A DNA stretch of 64,000 bases. Source: Asterella californica (Eukaryota; Streptophyta; Marchantiopsida; Marchantiales; Aytoniaceae). The notes beneath the pieces are model-generated. The model did no database searches. It worked only from the letters and a program-made list of their open reading frames with translations, and had not been told where the DNA came from. Below, in pieces: positions 21,108 through 33,989 of the stretch. Made by a program: the position numbers and the translations under genes. Numbering within the stretch: the first letter of the stretch is position 1; each line of letters begins with the position of its first letter. The stretch covers positions 17,950,001 through 18,014,000 of the forward strand of contig JAYKYS010000004.1 of assembly GCA_036924285.1 (NCBI GenBank), read 5' to 3'.

Positions 21108-22490
21108 TCATACAAACCTCTTACCTTTTCTCAATAATGCATACAAAGGCTCCGCAACATGAGCATAGTGAGGAATGGATAGATGGTAAAATACACAGGC
21201 TCCTAGATAGCGTCGAACTTTTGTGATATTCTCGCAGTCCGCCATCTTAGCTATAGTATCAACCTTCTCTGGGTTTGATCGCCTTCCAAAAGCACCACAC
21301 AGATGTCCAACCATTAAAATCTCAGACACACCAAACTTGGACTTAGCTCCGACAGGATGAGATGTATCTCCTCCAGGCGAGTCAAAATACATTCTACATC
21401 TTTGATATGATCTGCAACAAACCTCTTACATCCATTTGCAAGTACTGTTTCATCCTTGTCTTCAACTGCACAACCTTTTATAGGAATATCATCTAGAAAC
21501 GAAATGATAACATCAGACACAAATTCCCTTAGTACCTTATGCATCACATTATGCATATGGCGGTGGCTCATCGCTCCTTGTGGAAGAGTACACATCTGCA
21601 TCAATCTCAAAGATGTACGCATAGTGGTTAGATCTCTACTCTCTACAGCCAGCTGGAACTGATCATAACCAGAATATAGATCTCCAATTGAATAGATAGC
21701 TCTCCTTGCAAATGCCTCTGCTACTTCCTCAATCATGACCCGTCCCAACGTTACGAATAGTCACGTTATTTGCAGGTTGTAGGTCCTGAATAAAACGCAA
21801 AGCTCTTGACTTCTTGACTGGGGTACAGTGAACCACCTGCTGGAATATGATTCCATAGACGGCTCAAGTATCTCCATCTATACTTTCTCTTTCAACAACT
21901 CGATGAGTTTAGAGAACAAGGCACGAGGAACCGGAATCAATTTTAGGTCCCAAGGCACATGAGGGATTGTGAATATAACCATAGGCGCTATAACCTTTGG
22001 GTCCACACAACTTATCTCCTCTGCTGAAAAGGAAAATGCTTTACCATGATTCTTTATCATCTACTTAGACATTGTCTTCTCAACCTTAGTCAAGAATCAC
22101 CTCCTCCTATCTGGAGCTCCTTGAACGTCTCCTCAGTAAACTGATGCCTTATTCGTCTATGATCACGTAATATGGGCTCAGTGTCTACTAATTGTATTGC
22201 TGCTGGGAGTTAGCAGGTAGTTGAGCTGCTACTGGTCTCCCCTTTTTCAGTACAGATTTGTACTTCGCATGGACGTTTGCTTCTTGAGAGAGTGCACACC
22301 AACAAACTGTTTCTCTTCTCGCACTATTCTGCATCGGATGAGGAAAGAACCGCACGTACGTAGCAATCTCCTCATATATGCGTCGAGAGTGGATAGGGAT
22401 CACCATCATACTATCTTTCTCTTCCATCAGTATGCTTACATTGTCCAACCAACTAGCAATTGACTGTATAGACATAAACTCTTCAAACAA
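21108..22490 (-). pseudogene. Element 2 reverse transcriptase (multiple lesions)
   Basis: 21878-22060 matches the segment before RT (VDPKVIAPMVIFTIPHVPWD). 21314-21748 covers the RT palm (YSIGDLYSGYDQFQL, MRTSL, FLDDIPIKG). 21108-21392 covers the connection region (LIL-E-, VGHLCGAFGRRSNPEKVD, RRYLGACVFYHLSIPH). The active-site FLDD is kept, but frameshifts and stops break the frame in several places. 22188-22490 is the region upstream of RT. Confidence 0.85.
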
Positions 22491-22997
22491 CCAGAAACCA
22501 ATTCATTTTCAGGTAGAACCCCTACACGCCACAGCTATGATACCTGTTTCACCATCCATCTTTTGTATTTTCTCTCATTTCTTCAACTCTTGTAAACTGA
22601 CTCCACCCATCTGTCTCAAACATCAGCAATCCAGACTGCCAACTCTGTACACTACACATGTCTCCGAGCCCTGTACATGCTTCACTTTCGATTTTTCTAC
22701 CTTGTGTATCAACTCTGACGCGATCTCAACAGTAGGTTCTACACCCATGCCTTCCTGCTCAACAGGAGTGGACTGCGAAAACCCTTACATCTCTTCGTCT
22801 GAGAATCTCTAAGGGTTTGTCGGTTCCACTCATGTCTTGAACAAACAGTTAAAAACTGTATTGAGTACTTGTCATCAGGACTCCGAACTCGCATAATGAG
22901 ACCCATCGTTCATTACCTTTGTCTCCATTCGAACAGCGGTGATGTATGGTTGGCCCAGTATGACAAGATAGGACGTAGACTATTGTACAAAGAAATG

Positions 22998-23750
22998 CTA
23001 ATCAACCTCTACATCTCCAATCCTTACACGCATATTAGGACAGGCTTCGTATAACTCACCCTTTTGATTATTTGCTGCACGAAGTACCCAACCATGATTC
23101 CTTTTGATTTGCCACTGCCTCTTCTCATATACCTCCTTGGAAATGATGTTGATTTCCGATCCGTGATCCACAAGCGCAGGTACTGGTTCAGAAAGTCCTC
23201 CAAGCCGAACTTGCGTCTCTGTTGTCGCTCGTGCCCAGTGCTTCTCTTTGAAATCGATGTCTACACTTGACGTATCCTCCTCAAACTGTTCATCTTCATT
23301 CTCAATAACAGCCGGATCAGCAACCCATGCTTCATACTTATCATCTCTGATCCCATCAATACCAATAGCATCTACTGCTCCAACCATCTGACTACTTACT
23401 TGTTCAGTCAACACCTGCCTCTTTCTCTTCATGATATCTATTATCAACTCATGAAACTCTCTCTTTGCTATACCAAGTACCTCACGAAGAGTAAACTCAA
23501 CCCTAGCATTCAAAATGCATTGCTCCAGAACAGCACACATGTCTGTTGTTTTGATGTTCGCTGCTAACTTGTAAGTTGGAGCTTTTCTCTTTTCCTGTAC
23601 TGTAAACCTCTTCCCCCGTACTCTATCTGAAGCAGCAACCTCTTGTGGCAAATCCTGTACTGTAACACCTAGGGGTTGCGTAGTAGTAAATATACGGTTA
23701 GTTATAACTATGTGTGGTGAGTCTTCTAAATAAATCCCAAGGCTAGACAA
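22998..23750 (-). pseudogene. Element 2 gag-protease C-terminal part
   Basis: A 250-codon frame with KREFHELIIDIMKRKRQ, shared with Element 1 gag, and a retroviral-type aspartic protease segment VPALVDHGSEINIISKEVYE followed by RAANNQKGELYEACPN. The catalytic triplet is DHG rather than the usual DSG or DTG, as in Element 1, so this looks like a lineage trait rather than decay. The frame is disrupted upstream by the insert at 23757-24432. Confidence 0.83.
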
Positions 23751-23756
23751 AACTCT

Positions 23757-24432
23757 AAGTTAGTGACAGATAACTAAGAGTAGTCACAGTTAGAGTTGGT
23801 GGTATTTGAGGACAGAATATTAGAATATTCTAAGCGTGAGAACTACTATTCTGTTTGGTTGTGCATAAAATGACAAGAATGTGAATAATACACTCTTGTC
23901 TTATGCGTGAATTTTATTAGTTGTAGAGGTTTAAGGTCAGCAATCAAGAGAGTTGTTGATCTTTTTGGCTCAATTATGTGTTAGTATTTTGTCTTATAAG
24001 GAGCAATCCGAGATTTCTTTTCAAAGATTCCTTTCTACTTCTAGAAGGATCTTAATTATTAGAGCAGAGTCAAAAGAGGAGACATCTATCCTTGACTTAG
24101 GACTTTTATCTTTGACTTGGTCTCGATAAATTGCAGTAAATCATATTTACAAGTAGTTACTATGGTTAATCTGAAATAGTATAAATAGAGGGGTTGTGGA
24201 GTGATCCCTCATCCTCCTTTTCTTTGTATTTGAAAGTCGTTAGGTCATATCTATAAAGGGTGTGTTTTTCATCTCTTTGTCTCCATGAGAGTTCATGTCC
24301 CGAGTGAGGAAGTGATATGAATACGTTGAGAGTTGAGTTTAGCTGAGGCCTCCTAGTTCTATGATGCGTCTCATCAAAGGCCATCAGAGGTTTACCCTGG
24401 GTGAGAGACAGGACCGGTAGCAAGCTTGAGGG
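23757..24432. mobile_element. ~0.68-kb insert within Element 2 gag, possible solo LTR
   Basis: The gag-protease frame on the left and the gag frame on the right end at this block, which has no coding similarity. On the plus strand it contains AGTATAAATAGAGG near 24178, a good TATA-box match, as expected of an LTR promoter. I could not find a clean target duplication, so the ends are approximate. It could also be diverged spacer DNA. Confidence 0.45.
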
Positions 24433-25704
24433 TCACAGTACACCTTCCATAGGATCTACTGCATGTGGTGGAGCTGTAGAGGTAGAGGATACATCCTCTG
24501 CAGCAGGAAACCTATGAGTTGGTATAAATGGTGATGGTTCCGCTGCACTCCTCCTCGTAATCCTCCGACGGTCGCTGTCATCTAGTATTCTTGCATCTAA
24601 ATCAGAAGCATTCCGCCTTCTTTTGTCTTCCATCGTGGCATCTTGTTCACTACTTGCTTCTAAAAACGTTGGAATAGAAGTTGCATCTACTGGATCTCTC
24701 CATCCGATAGCCCTCCTAATGCTTTTAGCACCTCTCTTCATCATTTCAACCGGAACCTCAGCAGCCTGCTCAACCATAGTTGGATTAGAGCGCACCTCAA
24801 CTTTTCCAATATACACATCAGTTTCTGCAGAACACGCCGTCATCGCTGTAGTGTTTATTCCTCCTCTTCCAAAATAGTGTTCAGAGGTTGCCTAGTGGCG
24901 GTTAGATACAACCTGTTATTCTGATAATTGACTACGCCCTCTCGCAAGACAACCGTCAAGTCTTGACAATCTCCTCTGAGATGATCTGGACTATCGCACC
25001 AAATACATCTCTTGGTAAAGGTTCCTCCTATAGATCGAGCACCTGACGCGACTGGTCGTTGGTCTTTTCTCAAATCAGCCATCTCAACTCTCAAATCTCT
25101 CAATTGTTGAGTGAGCTCTTCAATCAGATTATTCTGATTTCGGTTCTCAACAGGTCGTTGTTGCTGTCTGTGCAAGGATAGACACTACAGACGCTTGCGG
25201 AACCACAACAAGTGCTTGAGAGATCACTACAGGCGCCTGAGGTATTATAAGAGGAACTACTGGAACCTAAGGAGCTACTTTTTGTTCTAACAATGTCTCT
25301 AGCTGTAGTGCCATCCTACCATGGCGTTGTCTAGCAAGAGTAGATACAGCTTCCTCCATTCTTCTCCAATCTGATGTAACTCCCCACTCAGCTCCACAAT
25401 CAGCTAACATGAAACAAAGTCTGTCTGCTGTAAACTCATCCAGACCACCTAAGAATAACTCCGTCTTCCTAGCATCCAGCGTCAACCTCTCTAAACCAGA
25501 AAGCTGAGAGTACTTCTTCTCAAATTCACGAATTACTTCATTCAATCGAACGTTGTCGTATAATGTGTTTTTTTGTCTAGGAATACACGGGGTATATGGC
25601 TGTGTAAAGGTATGTGGCTTGAACAGGTTGGCTCTAAACCTTGATCTTTCAACCTTAATGCTATATCTACTCTTCTGGGACATGTTATCTTGTATCTCGA
25701 CCAA
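24433..25704 (-). pseudogene. Element 2 gag (capsid and zinc knuckle parts)
   Basis: 25267-25704 matches the capsid region of Element 1 gag (IREFEKKYSQLSGLERLTLD, KTELFL, TSDWRRMEEAVSTL). 24855-25175 holds the zinc knuckle CIWCDSPDHLRGDC (C-x2-C-x4-H-x4-C). 24433-24843 is the Arg/Asp/Ser-rich segment after it. Frame changes separate the three. It is the 5' coding end of the decayed minus-strand element that runs down to 19830. Confidence 0.85.
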
Positions 25705-26353
25705 GGTTAACGGTTGCTATGATCCAATGCTACGTATAAGTTGTACAAATTTGTGTTACATACAGATCCTTTTGTACTCTATCTGAAATTGTCAGCTCTG
25801 TATTATCATGCAAGTAACTCTAAATCACTAGAAGTATGATTTAACACTTCTCAACGATGCTAGCTACCTATCAGTGACTGCCACAACTCTATTTGATACA
25901 ATCAAAAGATACTATAAGATCGCTCAACCAACTTGATAGAGTCCCTAACACAACTTGATGTACATCCTGGTCTCCTAAGCATCCCAGCAAGGTTAAAGCA
26001 TGCATGCTTCAAGGCACTACTCAGATCTCAATATAACACCAACGGCGGTAGTACCTGACAGCTCCGAAAACCCAAACAGCGGCTTATGACTCATTGCGAC
26101 TCCGTTCTCCTTCACCACCAAGAGCTGAAATCAGCCTCACACCTTCACAATGTCGATTTGTATGCAGGCATGGTACTTTCAACAACAAACTCCTCTCCAA
26201 ATTGCTCGAAAATCTGAAATCACTAATAATAGAAGTATCTCTGAACTTTGAGACCTCAGTCCTCCCGAACCAGTTGATCAATGATTATCAAACTTCACAA
26301 GAAGTTTGATTGGATCTGTCACTCCTACCTTGAACAATTTTTAGGTCGAAATC
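25705..26353 (-). other. Element 2 leader or LTR remnant, non-coding
   Basis: No gene. The position upstream of the decayed gag is that of a leader and 5' LTR. The sequence resembles in style, but not closely, the LTR of Element 1. It is cut by the family-B terminus at 26354. Confidence 0.4.
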
Positions 26354-27492
26354 TGTAACAACCCAGAGAAACACAAAGTATCAAAAATAATAAATTAAAG
26401 ATCGTTTCCACGAAGATACAGTTAACAATTACATAAAACACAGTACTACAACGTCACAATGATAATTCTAGTAGTTTTCTGTTATTCTCACGGAATAGAA
26501 TAATATCTGAATGAGAGTTTAAGTCTGATAAGAAATCAAACCAAGCACAACCTGATAAATCGAATACAAACAGCAATGAAATAGTTCTTGATCAGGGACT
26601 CTTCCAACAATACATATAAAAGATTCGAGAAGATAGATGTCTAAACAAATGATATAGCAAATACTGCTGAAATGTTACTAGTGTTCTTCTGAAAAGACAG
26701 AAGAATACAGACTTCACATCAATGCTCAAAGAATAAGCCCCTACTCTTCCTAAGAAGTGTTCTTCCAACTAAATCCTCACTCTTAAGAATCCCACTTATT
26801 TGAAGAGGCATACTTAAGGCGAAGCCACCATGTTCCGAACTCTTCTTACAATTTAACTTATGCTCCTCCACTTCACAGTAACTAATACTCAAAATGTCCT
26901 TCACTTAAATAATCAGAAGATTCTCTTCGCTGAAGGTCAACTTTGGTGATCTACATCAATCAGATTTACTCTTGCGACAACAAACTACGTCCTTCGTAGA
27001 TAATTGCCTTTGTCCACATCATTCACGCTCTCACTCTGCAATCTTGCGTAGTCAGAAATTAACTAACAAAAAACTGAAAACATGGAAAAGATAAAATGAT
27101 TGAGAATCACATCGCTTATATAGCCTTTCGCTCGAAGATGGCAGATCTCATTTCCTACAAAGAAAAGATTACATCTAGAACATTGAATCACGACTCCTCT
27201 CTTGGCGAAACCGAAGTTTCTACTCTACCTAACTGTAATGTCTGACCTATACTCCATAATGAAAACTTAATTGTCTCCCTAAGCTCCTTCAAATCTCTAT
27301 AATGATTCTCTCCACTATCTTAACTATTCTGCTCTTCGTCGAAGGATCTAGCGCTATCGTCAATTCTGCCCGAAGTCGCTGGAGAAGCTCTCTTTTTGTC
27401 GCGTCGAGTTCGGTGGCGAAGTAAGTAGTCGTAACCTCTTCCACCTTTGTCCGAAGCTCTTCGACCTTCGTCTCTGTTATCTCCTTCGCTTT
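26354..27492 (-). mobile_element. family-B terminal block (LTR-like), minus copy
   Basis: The reverse-complement counterpart of 16387-17234: starts TGTAACAACCCAGAG at 26354 and can be followed to 27054 (GCGTAGTCA) and beyond, to the end of the coiled-coil ORF at 27493. The outer end is the same base as in the plus copy. No gene lies between 27054 and 27492. Confidence 0.68.
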
Positions 27493-29197
27493 CTAAACCT
27501 TGGCTAGCTCCTCATCCCTTGTAGTCAACTTCTCCAAAATAGCATCTCTCTCGGACTTCATGTCATGGAAGCACGAAGTCATAAGATTGAACTTCACTTG
27601 CCAATCTTGTATCTCCTTTGAAGCCTTCACTTGATCTTCAGACTTTGCGATAACTAGAGCATCTCGCTTCAAAGTTAACATCCTGACTTCTTCCGAAGTG
27701 TCCGTAAGCTTCTTCGTCAGAGTGTCCTTCTCTTCTAACCAGCCTTGACGTACGAGGTGTACCGCGTTGAGAAGATCATTCAGTGATATCGACGCCTTAG
27801 CCTCCTTCTCGTAGATATACCGTTGCATGTCCAACTGGGTCATGATCGGCAACGCTGTACCGCTGAAGAATTCTAGAGTTTGCTCGAACTCCCTTCCAAA
27901 ACTTGAGTCACTCGGTCTCGAAATCGTAGCTTCGTCTGGTCTGGATGAAGTCCGAAGTTCTGCTTGAGAGACTTTCGCCTCTACTGCTGCCACAATCAAG
28001 ATACCCTTCTCGCACTCGACTCTCCTTGGTCTCTTCTCGGGTCCGACGTTCCAATTATCTCCACAGAAGAAGACTTCGCGGGAGATCGCACGCCTTCGGC
28101 CCCTTCATCCGAAGTCGTCATGGTAGTTCTTCTCGCTTTTTTCTTTCTCCTCGAAGTTACGCCACTCGGTGTTCCTTCCTCTATCTTCCTCTTCGTCCGG
28201 GTACTAGGTCCCGCCGAAGTCACTAGAGTCTTCAGCTCTTCCCTCCGAGGAGCGGCTCCATCAAAAGTTCATCTTCGGACGTCGTTCTCTCTCTGAACTT
28301 CTCATCTTCCACGGGAGTTAGTAACTTCACTCTCCAGTAGAAGACCACTGCGAAGACCACGAAGTATGTCGACCCGCCATCGTCGAAGATAGTGTACGGC
28401 TTATGCATGTCGTCGTGGAAGATCTTCGTCCAATATGGCTTCCTGCCTTCGAATATCTGCTCAATGAAATGTTTCTGCCAATTGGCTAGATACGAAGTCT
28501 GCTGCGGCTTGAAGATCGTGCTGAGCGCAATCGCGATGTCTCTCTTGAACGGGTCGATGTAGCTATGTACCTTGAATCCGTTCGACCCCACTGGCATCAT
28601 CGAGAAGAGCTCGTTGTACTTCGCCACTTCGTCCGAAGACTGCTTGCAACTACTGTAGTATAGAAGATCGTCAACTTTTCCCGCATCATCAATCCCTAAA
28701 CCGAAGCTCCAATGCGACACGGTCCAGTTGTTGGTCTGCCCCGAAGATCTTCGGAGAGGTGCCTCTTACAGATGAGGATCTCCTGCACTAACTCCGAAGA
28801 TACCACTCCCTAGTTCTCAATTAGTTCTCTCGATGAACGCCATCCTCATTTCTTGCAGTCGGTCCCGATACGAACTGAAGTCAGACCATTTCGTCGCTAT
28901 AGCTTTGAACTTCAGCTTCCTCGACGTCTGCATCCCTCTCATCTTCTCCGAAGATCTGAAGTTCCTTCGTCTCTCGAGACTACGAAACTTCCTCACTCAG
29001 CACTTGAACGTTTGCCGAAGACAGTCGTCGCTTCTCCTTCGCACTAAACCCTAGGAAGACTCTCTTCGTCGAAGACAGCCCTCGTCTCTCTCGTATGGAT
29101 TGTTGCGGAGCGCTACAGTAAACTCGCAAATGGAAATAGTAAGAGTGAATTGCTTTTTTAATCTTCTTATAGCTTTTTCCCTCTCGTCTCCTCACGT
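27493..29197 (-). pseudogene. family-B element coiled-coil ORF, minus copy
   Basis: Three frames in order. 28232-28720 is a globular part (WQKHFIEQIFEG, PYWTKIFHDDMHKPY, VVFYWRVKLLTPVEDEKF). 27996-28223 is a Ser/Thr/Lys-rich linker with SRRKKKARR, a likely nuclear localisation signal. 27493-27999 is coiled coil (EQTLEFFSGTALPIMTQLDM, FHDMKSERDAILEKL). The three lie in three different frames, so two frameshifts are present. 28721-29197 has broken, probably N-terminal frames ending at the Element 1 LTR. It shares its domain order with the plus copy at 15251-16386. Function unknown. Confidence 0.7.
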
Positions 29198-30479
29198 TGT
29201 CGGAGTGTAATCCGTCTACCTAGGAAAGCGCCGGGCTTCTGGCTGTGGTTGTTCAGTCAAGAGGTTGGCTTTCAGGTCACAATAGGGCTATAAACACTCA
29301 CACAGATGTGTAAGATCTAGTAATATACCCAGAAGGCGAAATTCAGGTCTAGCTGGCAGTAATAGGATTCGGCGGCAAACTTTGACACTCACGGAGAGGA
29401 AAACTATGAAGGTTTAGACCTCTAAACTTCCCCTACATGCAAATGAGGTACTACTGAACTCACAGACGAAATTTCAGCCTGAGATCAAATTCTGACACGG
29501 AGATATGAACAGAAAAGTTTTGAGCAAGAAAACTACGGCAATTTCTGGTACCTAGCTGGCTATTTCAACCTATAACAGGAGTTTGGCTCGATCAATTTCG
29601 AAGTTTCTTACAGGATTTGCAGTCTACAGGGTGCTGAACATCCCTGTGAAGTTGGGACTCCTGAATGTACACAGAACTGTAGATCTCCTCCTCTGAAGTC
29701 GCTGCTCTAGATTAAGAGCTTTTCAGACCCCCTCAGCTTCAGCGGCCGCCCTGAATTACTCAGTTGCTCAATCGATATGAAACTTTTTGTGAAATCGTAG
29801 CCCTGCTGGCGGAGAACACAACCTCGAAGTTTTGAAGCAATTTCTTCAAATCTGCTGCGAGTGATACTGAAAACCCTAAATCCAACCAAAATGATTCAAT
29901 TCTAGCACAATCCGAACTTCAATTGCTCATAACTTCGTGTTTATTGACTCAAATCGATCAAAATTTTCACTGGAAGTGCTTGGCATGACGAGACCTCTCT
30001 CCCTGTGTTCCCAGATTTCGAAGATGCCTCACCAAATGCTCGAACTCCACTCTAGAGCTCTGTTTCTAAATTTAGAGTTTAACAAAAGACAAAAATGGAC
30101 CAATGGGAGTTCATAGCTCCACTTGGTTGTCCTTTAGTACCCTAAACCACGTGGCAACTTAGTTTTACTCATAGGCTACCACGTCAAGCCCCCTAGAGTG
30201 CCAACGTAAAACTTAAATTACTTAAAACGACACGCAGCCCCGAAAAATAACTTAAATCAGCTAGAAAGCGTGCATGGGCGACACGCAAATACAACCCATG
30301 AGCTTAAGCCCTATCAACATGGTAATCAACCTACTAAGACTCAAAATAGTGTTAACACCGTATGCAAAGGTGTCAAACATATACATAAACGACTAGAAGT
30401 AATATAAGCTAACTTCTAGAACTACTAAACTCAAGCGTCGGAGTAGAAATATAACATGTAGCCGCCAAGTAGCGCGACA
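29198..30479 (-). repeat. Element 1 3' LTR (1282 bp)
   Basis: On the plus strand it begins TGTCGGAGTG and ends GTAGCGCGACA, giving 5-bp inverted ends. It matches 36439-37798 throughout, except that it lacks the ~78-bp palindrome. The short open frame at 29707-29889 appears in both LTRs only because the LTRs are near-identical. Confidence 0.93.
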
Positions 30480-30492
30480 TCCACCCCCTCTG
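30480..30492 (-). other. Element 1 polypurine tract
   Basis: On the minus strand AGAGGGGGTGGA runs directly into the TG of the 3' LTR, the position and composition expected of the plus-strand primer. Confidence 0.75.
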
Positions 30493-30525
30493 AACCTGCA
30501 CATCCTCCGGTATGTGCCATCCAGA

Positions 30526-33500
30526 TCAAGACTCTTCAGCTTCGGCTTCAAACTCATCTTCAACCTGCATTGAGTCTTCAGCTTCATCCTCTGTAAACTC
30601 TGCAACGTTCCAATCCTCTCCTCTCCTTCTAAAGAGCTTGGTTCTCTTTCCTGCGACTGGTACCTTGAGCACTGCACCATCTAACTCTCTCAAGGAGTAT
30701 GTGGCATTATCATAAACTTCTAACACCACATAAGGTCCAAACCATCTCTTGGAGAACTTTCTGATAGTGCTATGCTGATTATCAAGACTACTATCATAGA
30801 CTAACACCTAATCACCTTCTTTAACTGGTTTGGGTCGTAATCTATGCGTTCTATCAAATCTGCCTTTGTTTCTCTCTCTAGCAATCTTCAACCTTTCCAC
30901 AGCTTTGGCAACATCCTCAGGTCTTCGTTCTAACTGCTGGATCCTTAATGCAAGAAGATCCTCCGTACTTCTACCATCTTCCCATGGCAAAACATTCCAA
31001 GTAGACACAACCTCCTCAATCGGCATCACAGGTTTCTGTCCTAGTATCAATTCTGCTGGCATGTAACCTGTAACGGTACTATGAGTTGTACGGTCTGCCC
31101 ATAAAGCAAACGGTAGCAGTCTAGGCCATTCACGGATCTTACCCTTGCAAGCTTTTACCAAAGCTTTGATGATTGGCGGATGACCTCTTTCGCTCTTGCC
31201 ATTCCCTTCAGGATTGTAAGCAGTGATTAACGCCAACTTGATTCCCAATCGCTTGAAGAACTCAACTGCTTCTTGTGAATCCAGCTCACCCCTATCTGCA
31301 GTGATCTTTCCCACACACCCATATCTACAAATAACATCTTCAAGTAGAAAGCGGCAGACACTAGCAGTGGTCTTCGTCCTCAAGGCACGGCCTTCAACTT
31401 GGTTAGATAGATGTTCTCTAGCCAAGACTAGATACCTCATTTGTCCAAGCCCAAATGGCATAGTTACCAGATCCACTACCCATTTGTAATGAATGGCTAA
31501 AGGATAAGTAGGATGCAATCCATCACGATGACGTATGTTGGAATACATCTGGCAAGATATACAAGATGAAACAAACTGTACTACATCTTTATACATACCC
31601 TTCCACCAATACTTCTCCTTTATCTTGGCAAATGTAGCCCAAACTCCTCTATGACCGACCCATAGACTCTCATGAAACTCCATGATCAGCTGCTGCTGCA
31701 ATTCCAAGTCACATACCACCCGCTGTGGTACACCTCCTTGTAGCTTAGGGCGCTTCCATAGATGTCCTCCATATAAAAAGTACCCATAAGCTGTTCTAGG
31801 GATCCTCTTGAAATCTGCATCAGACCAGCCTTCTTGCCTTTCCAATGAACTCAAATAGCGCCCAAGATCCAACCATTCGCCATCATACATAGTTTCCTCA
31901 AAAAACTCCAACGAGGCTGCAAAATAGCTTCTATCTCTTCTAGAAAGAGCACTAGAATAGAACTCTGTTCCCACATCCTCCTGATCATCTATCATTTCTT
32001 TCTCATCGTAATACCTAGCCCTTGATAACATATCTGCCACAGGATTGTCCTTCCCTGCAATATGTCTAAATTCTGGGTTCAAGGACTTGATATATGCTAT
32101 CCACCTCAACATAGCAATATCTGGAGTTGTACAGCTAGTGATCATTCCTAAGAGAGGTAAACAATCTGTCTCCACAACCACAGGTGCTCCTATCAAGTAT
32201 TCCTTATCACTCTTCATCGCAGTAACTACTCCCCATAGCTCTCTCTTGACCTGAGGGTAGTCTCTCTGCCGTGAACTTAATACCTTAGCACCAAAACGCA
32301 CCACATATCTATTTCCATCCTCATCGTCTTGTCCTACAGCCCATCCAATGCCAATAGGACTAGTATCAACTGTAAGGATAACAGATCTGCCCAACTCATA
32401 TGTTACCTTCCGTAGAGTTGGTGGTGAAGACAACAGATCCTTCAACTTCTTCATAGACTCGCTTTGCTCCTCTTGCCATTGAAATCTTTGCCCCTTCCTC
32501 AGCAACTTGTACAACGGATCTGCTACATGTGCAAAGTGTGGAATCCATATATGATAAAACACACATGCACCTAGAAACCTTCTCACCTCAGTAACCGATC
32601 CACATGTCTCCTTCATCTTTCGGATGGCATCAACCTTGTTTGGACAAGGTTTCCGACCATAAGATCCACACAGATGTCCCACTATTAACACCTCCTGTTC
32701 TCCAAATACAGACTTTGCTCCTGATAAAGTCAAATGAACCTCCTCCAGTCGACTCAATATCTTATCACAGTCGGCTATGTGATCTGCAACAAACTTACGG
32801 CACCCCCTCTGATCCATTACCTCATTCTTCTCCTCCTCAGCACACCCTTTGATCGGCACATCATCAAGGAATGGCATAGTTTTTTCAGGAATGAAATCTC
32901 TCAAAACTTTATTCATGCCATTCATCATATGTGCTACAGAATTGGTAGCACCTTGTGGTAAGGTGCACATCCTTAGTAACCCCAAAGGTGTCCTCATTGT
33001 AGTCAAGTCTCTACTCTCAGAGGATAACTGAAACTGATCGTAACCTGAATATAAGTCTCTCATTGAATAGATAGCACGACCAGCAAAAGCCTCTGCAAAC
33101 TCGTCTACAATAGGTCCTATACCCATATTCCTGATAGTCACCTTGTTAACTGGCTGCATATCTTGAATGAATCTCAAAGCTCCACTCTTCTTCGGAACAG
33201 TAAACCATCTGCTAGAGTAGGGAGCTATAGATGGTTCCAAGATACCCATCCTAATCCTCTCATTGAGCAAGTCTATCAGCTTTGGTAGATGAGCTCTAGG
33301 TACAGGGATAGGACGTAGATTCCAAGGCACATGCGGTATAGTAAAGATTACCATAGGTGCAACTACACTTGGATCTACACATCCTACTTCATGTGACTCA
33401 AACGCAAACGCCTTACCATGTCTAGATAGCATCTCCCTAAAGCTCTTCTTCTCTTGCTCAGTAAGAAATCCATCACCTCCAATCCTCAGGTCCTTCAGTG

Positions 33501-33905
33501 TTGTTTTTGTAAACTGGTGCCCAATTCTTCTCGGTCCTCTAAGCGTCGGTTCTCGTGCAACTTGCTCCATCTTCTGATTGTAATCGAGTGGTAAAGGCAA
33601 AGCCACTGGTTTGACTTTCTTTGCCACTGACTTGTACTTGGTCTCCACATACACCTCTTGCCGATCTATAAACTTATCAATTACATCATAAAGCTCCTTG
33701 GAGCTCACTCTCACCACTCTATCTACATCATCTATAGAACTTTCTATTATCGATTTCAACTCCCCTATAGTATCTACCAAATACTGCTCTTCAAACACTC
33801 CAGATACGTATTCATCTCTTGCTAACTCTCCATTATCCCACAAAGACTGCTGTACATACTTCACATGTTGCCTCTCAAACCTCTTCAGATTCTCAACCTT
33901 CCTTT
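30526..33905 (-). CDS. Element 1 pol: reverse transcriptase, RNase H, integrase
   Basis: The main frame (1018 codons from the GTG at 33864) is open from just after a TAA at about 33906. RT spans about residues 215-400 with YSGYDQFQL and FLDDVPIKG (FLDD at 332-335). Then come VGHLCGSYGRKPCPNKVD and RRFLGACVFYHIWIPHFA, RNase H (VILTVDTSPIGIGW, GKDNPVADMLSR), and integrase with its zinc domain (H and H in FHESLWVGHRG, SCISCQ) and D, D, E positions (VVDLV, ADRGEL, GKSERGH). An in-frame TAG at 30808-30810 interrupts the frame before a C-terminal GPY/F-type module (KRWFGPYVV) that stays open to 30526. Gag ends 85 nt upstream in another frame, so simple overlap frameshifting does not explain expression. 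Only this stop and the gag-pol gap prevent calling pol intact. Confidence 0.92.
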
Positions 33906-33989
33906 AACATACTGATCCACATGACGTCAATCCCAAGAAGCTAGTGGATAAAGCTTCCTGCTTTACTGGATTAGGCGAGAATCCTATCT

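Noticed and set aside
29707..29889. 60-codon frame present in both Element 1 LTRs
   Set aside because: Conservation is explained by the recent LTR duplication.
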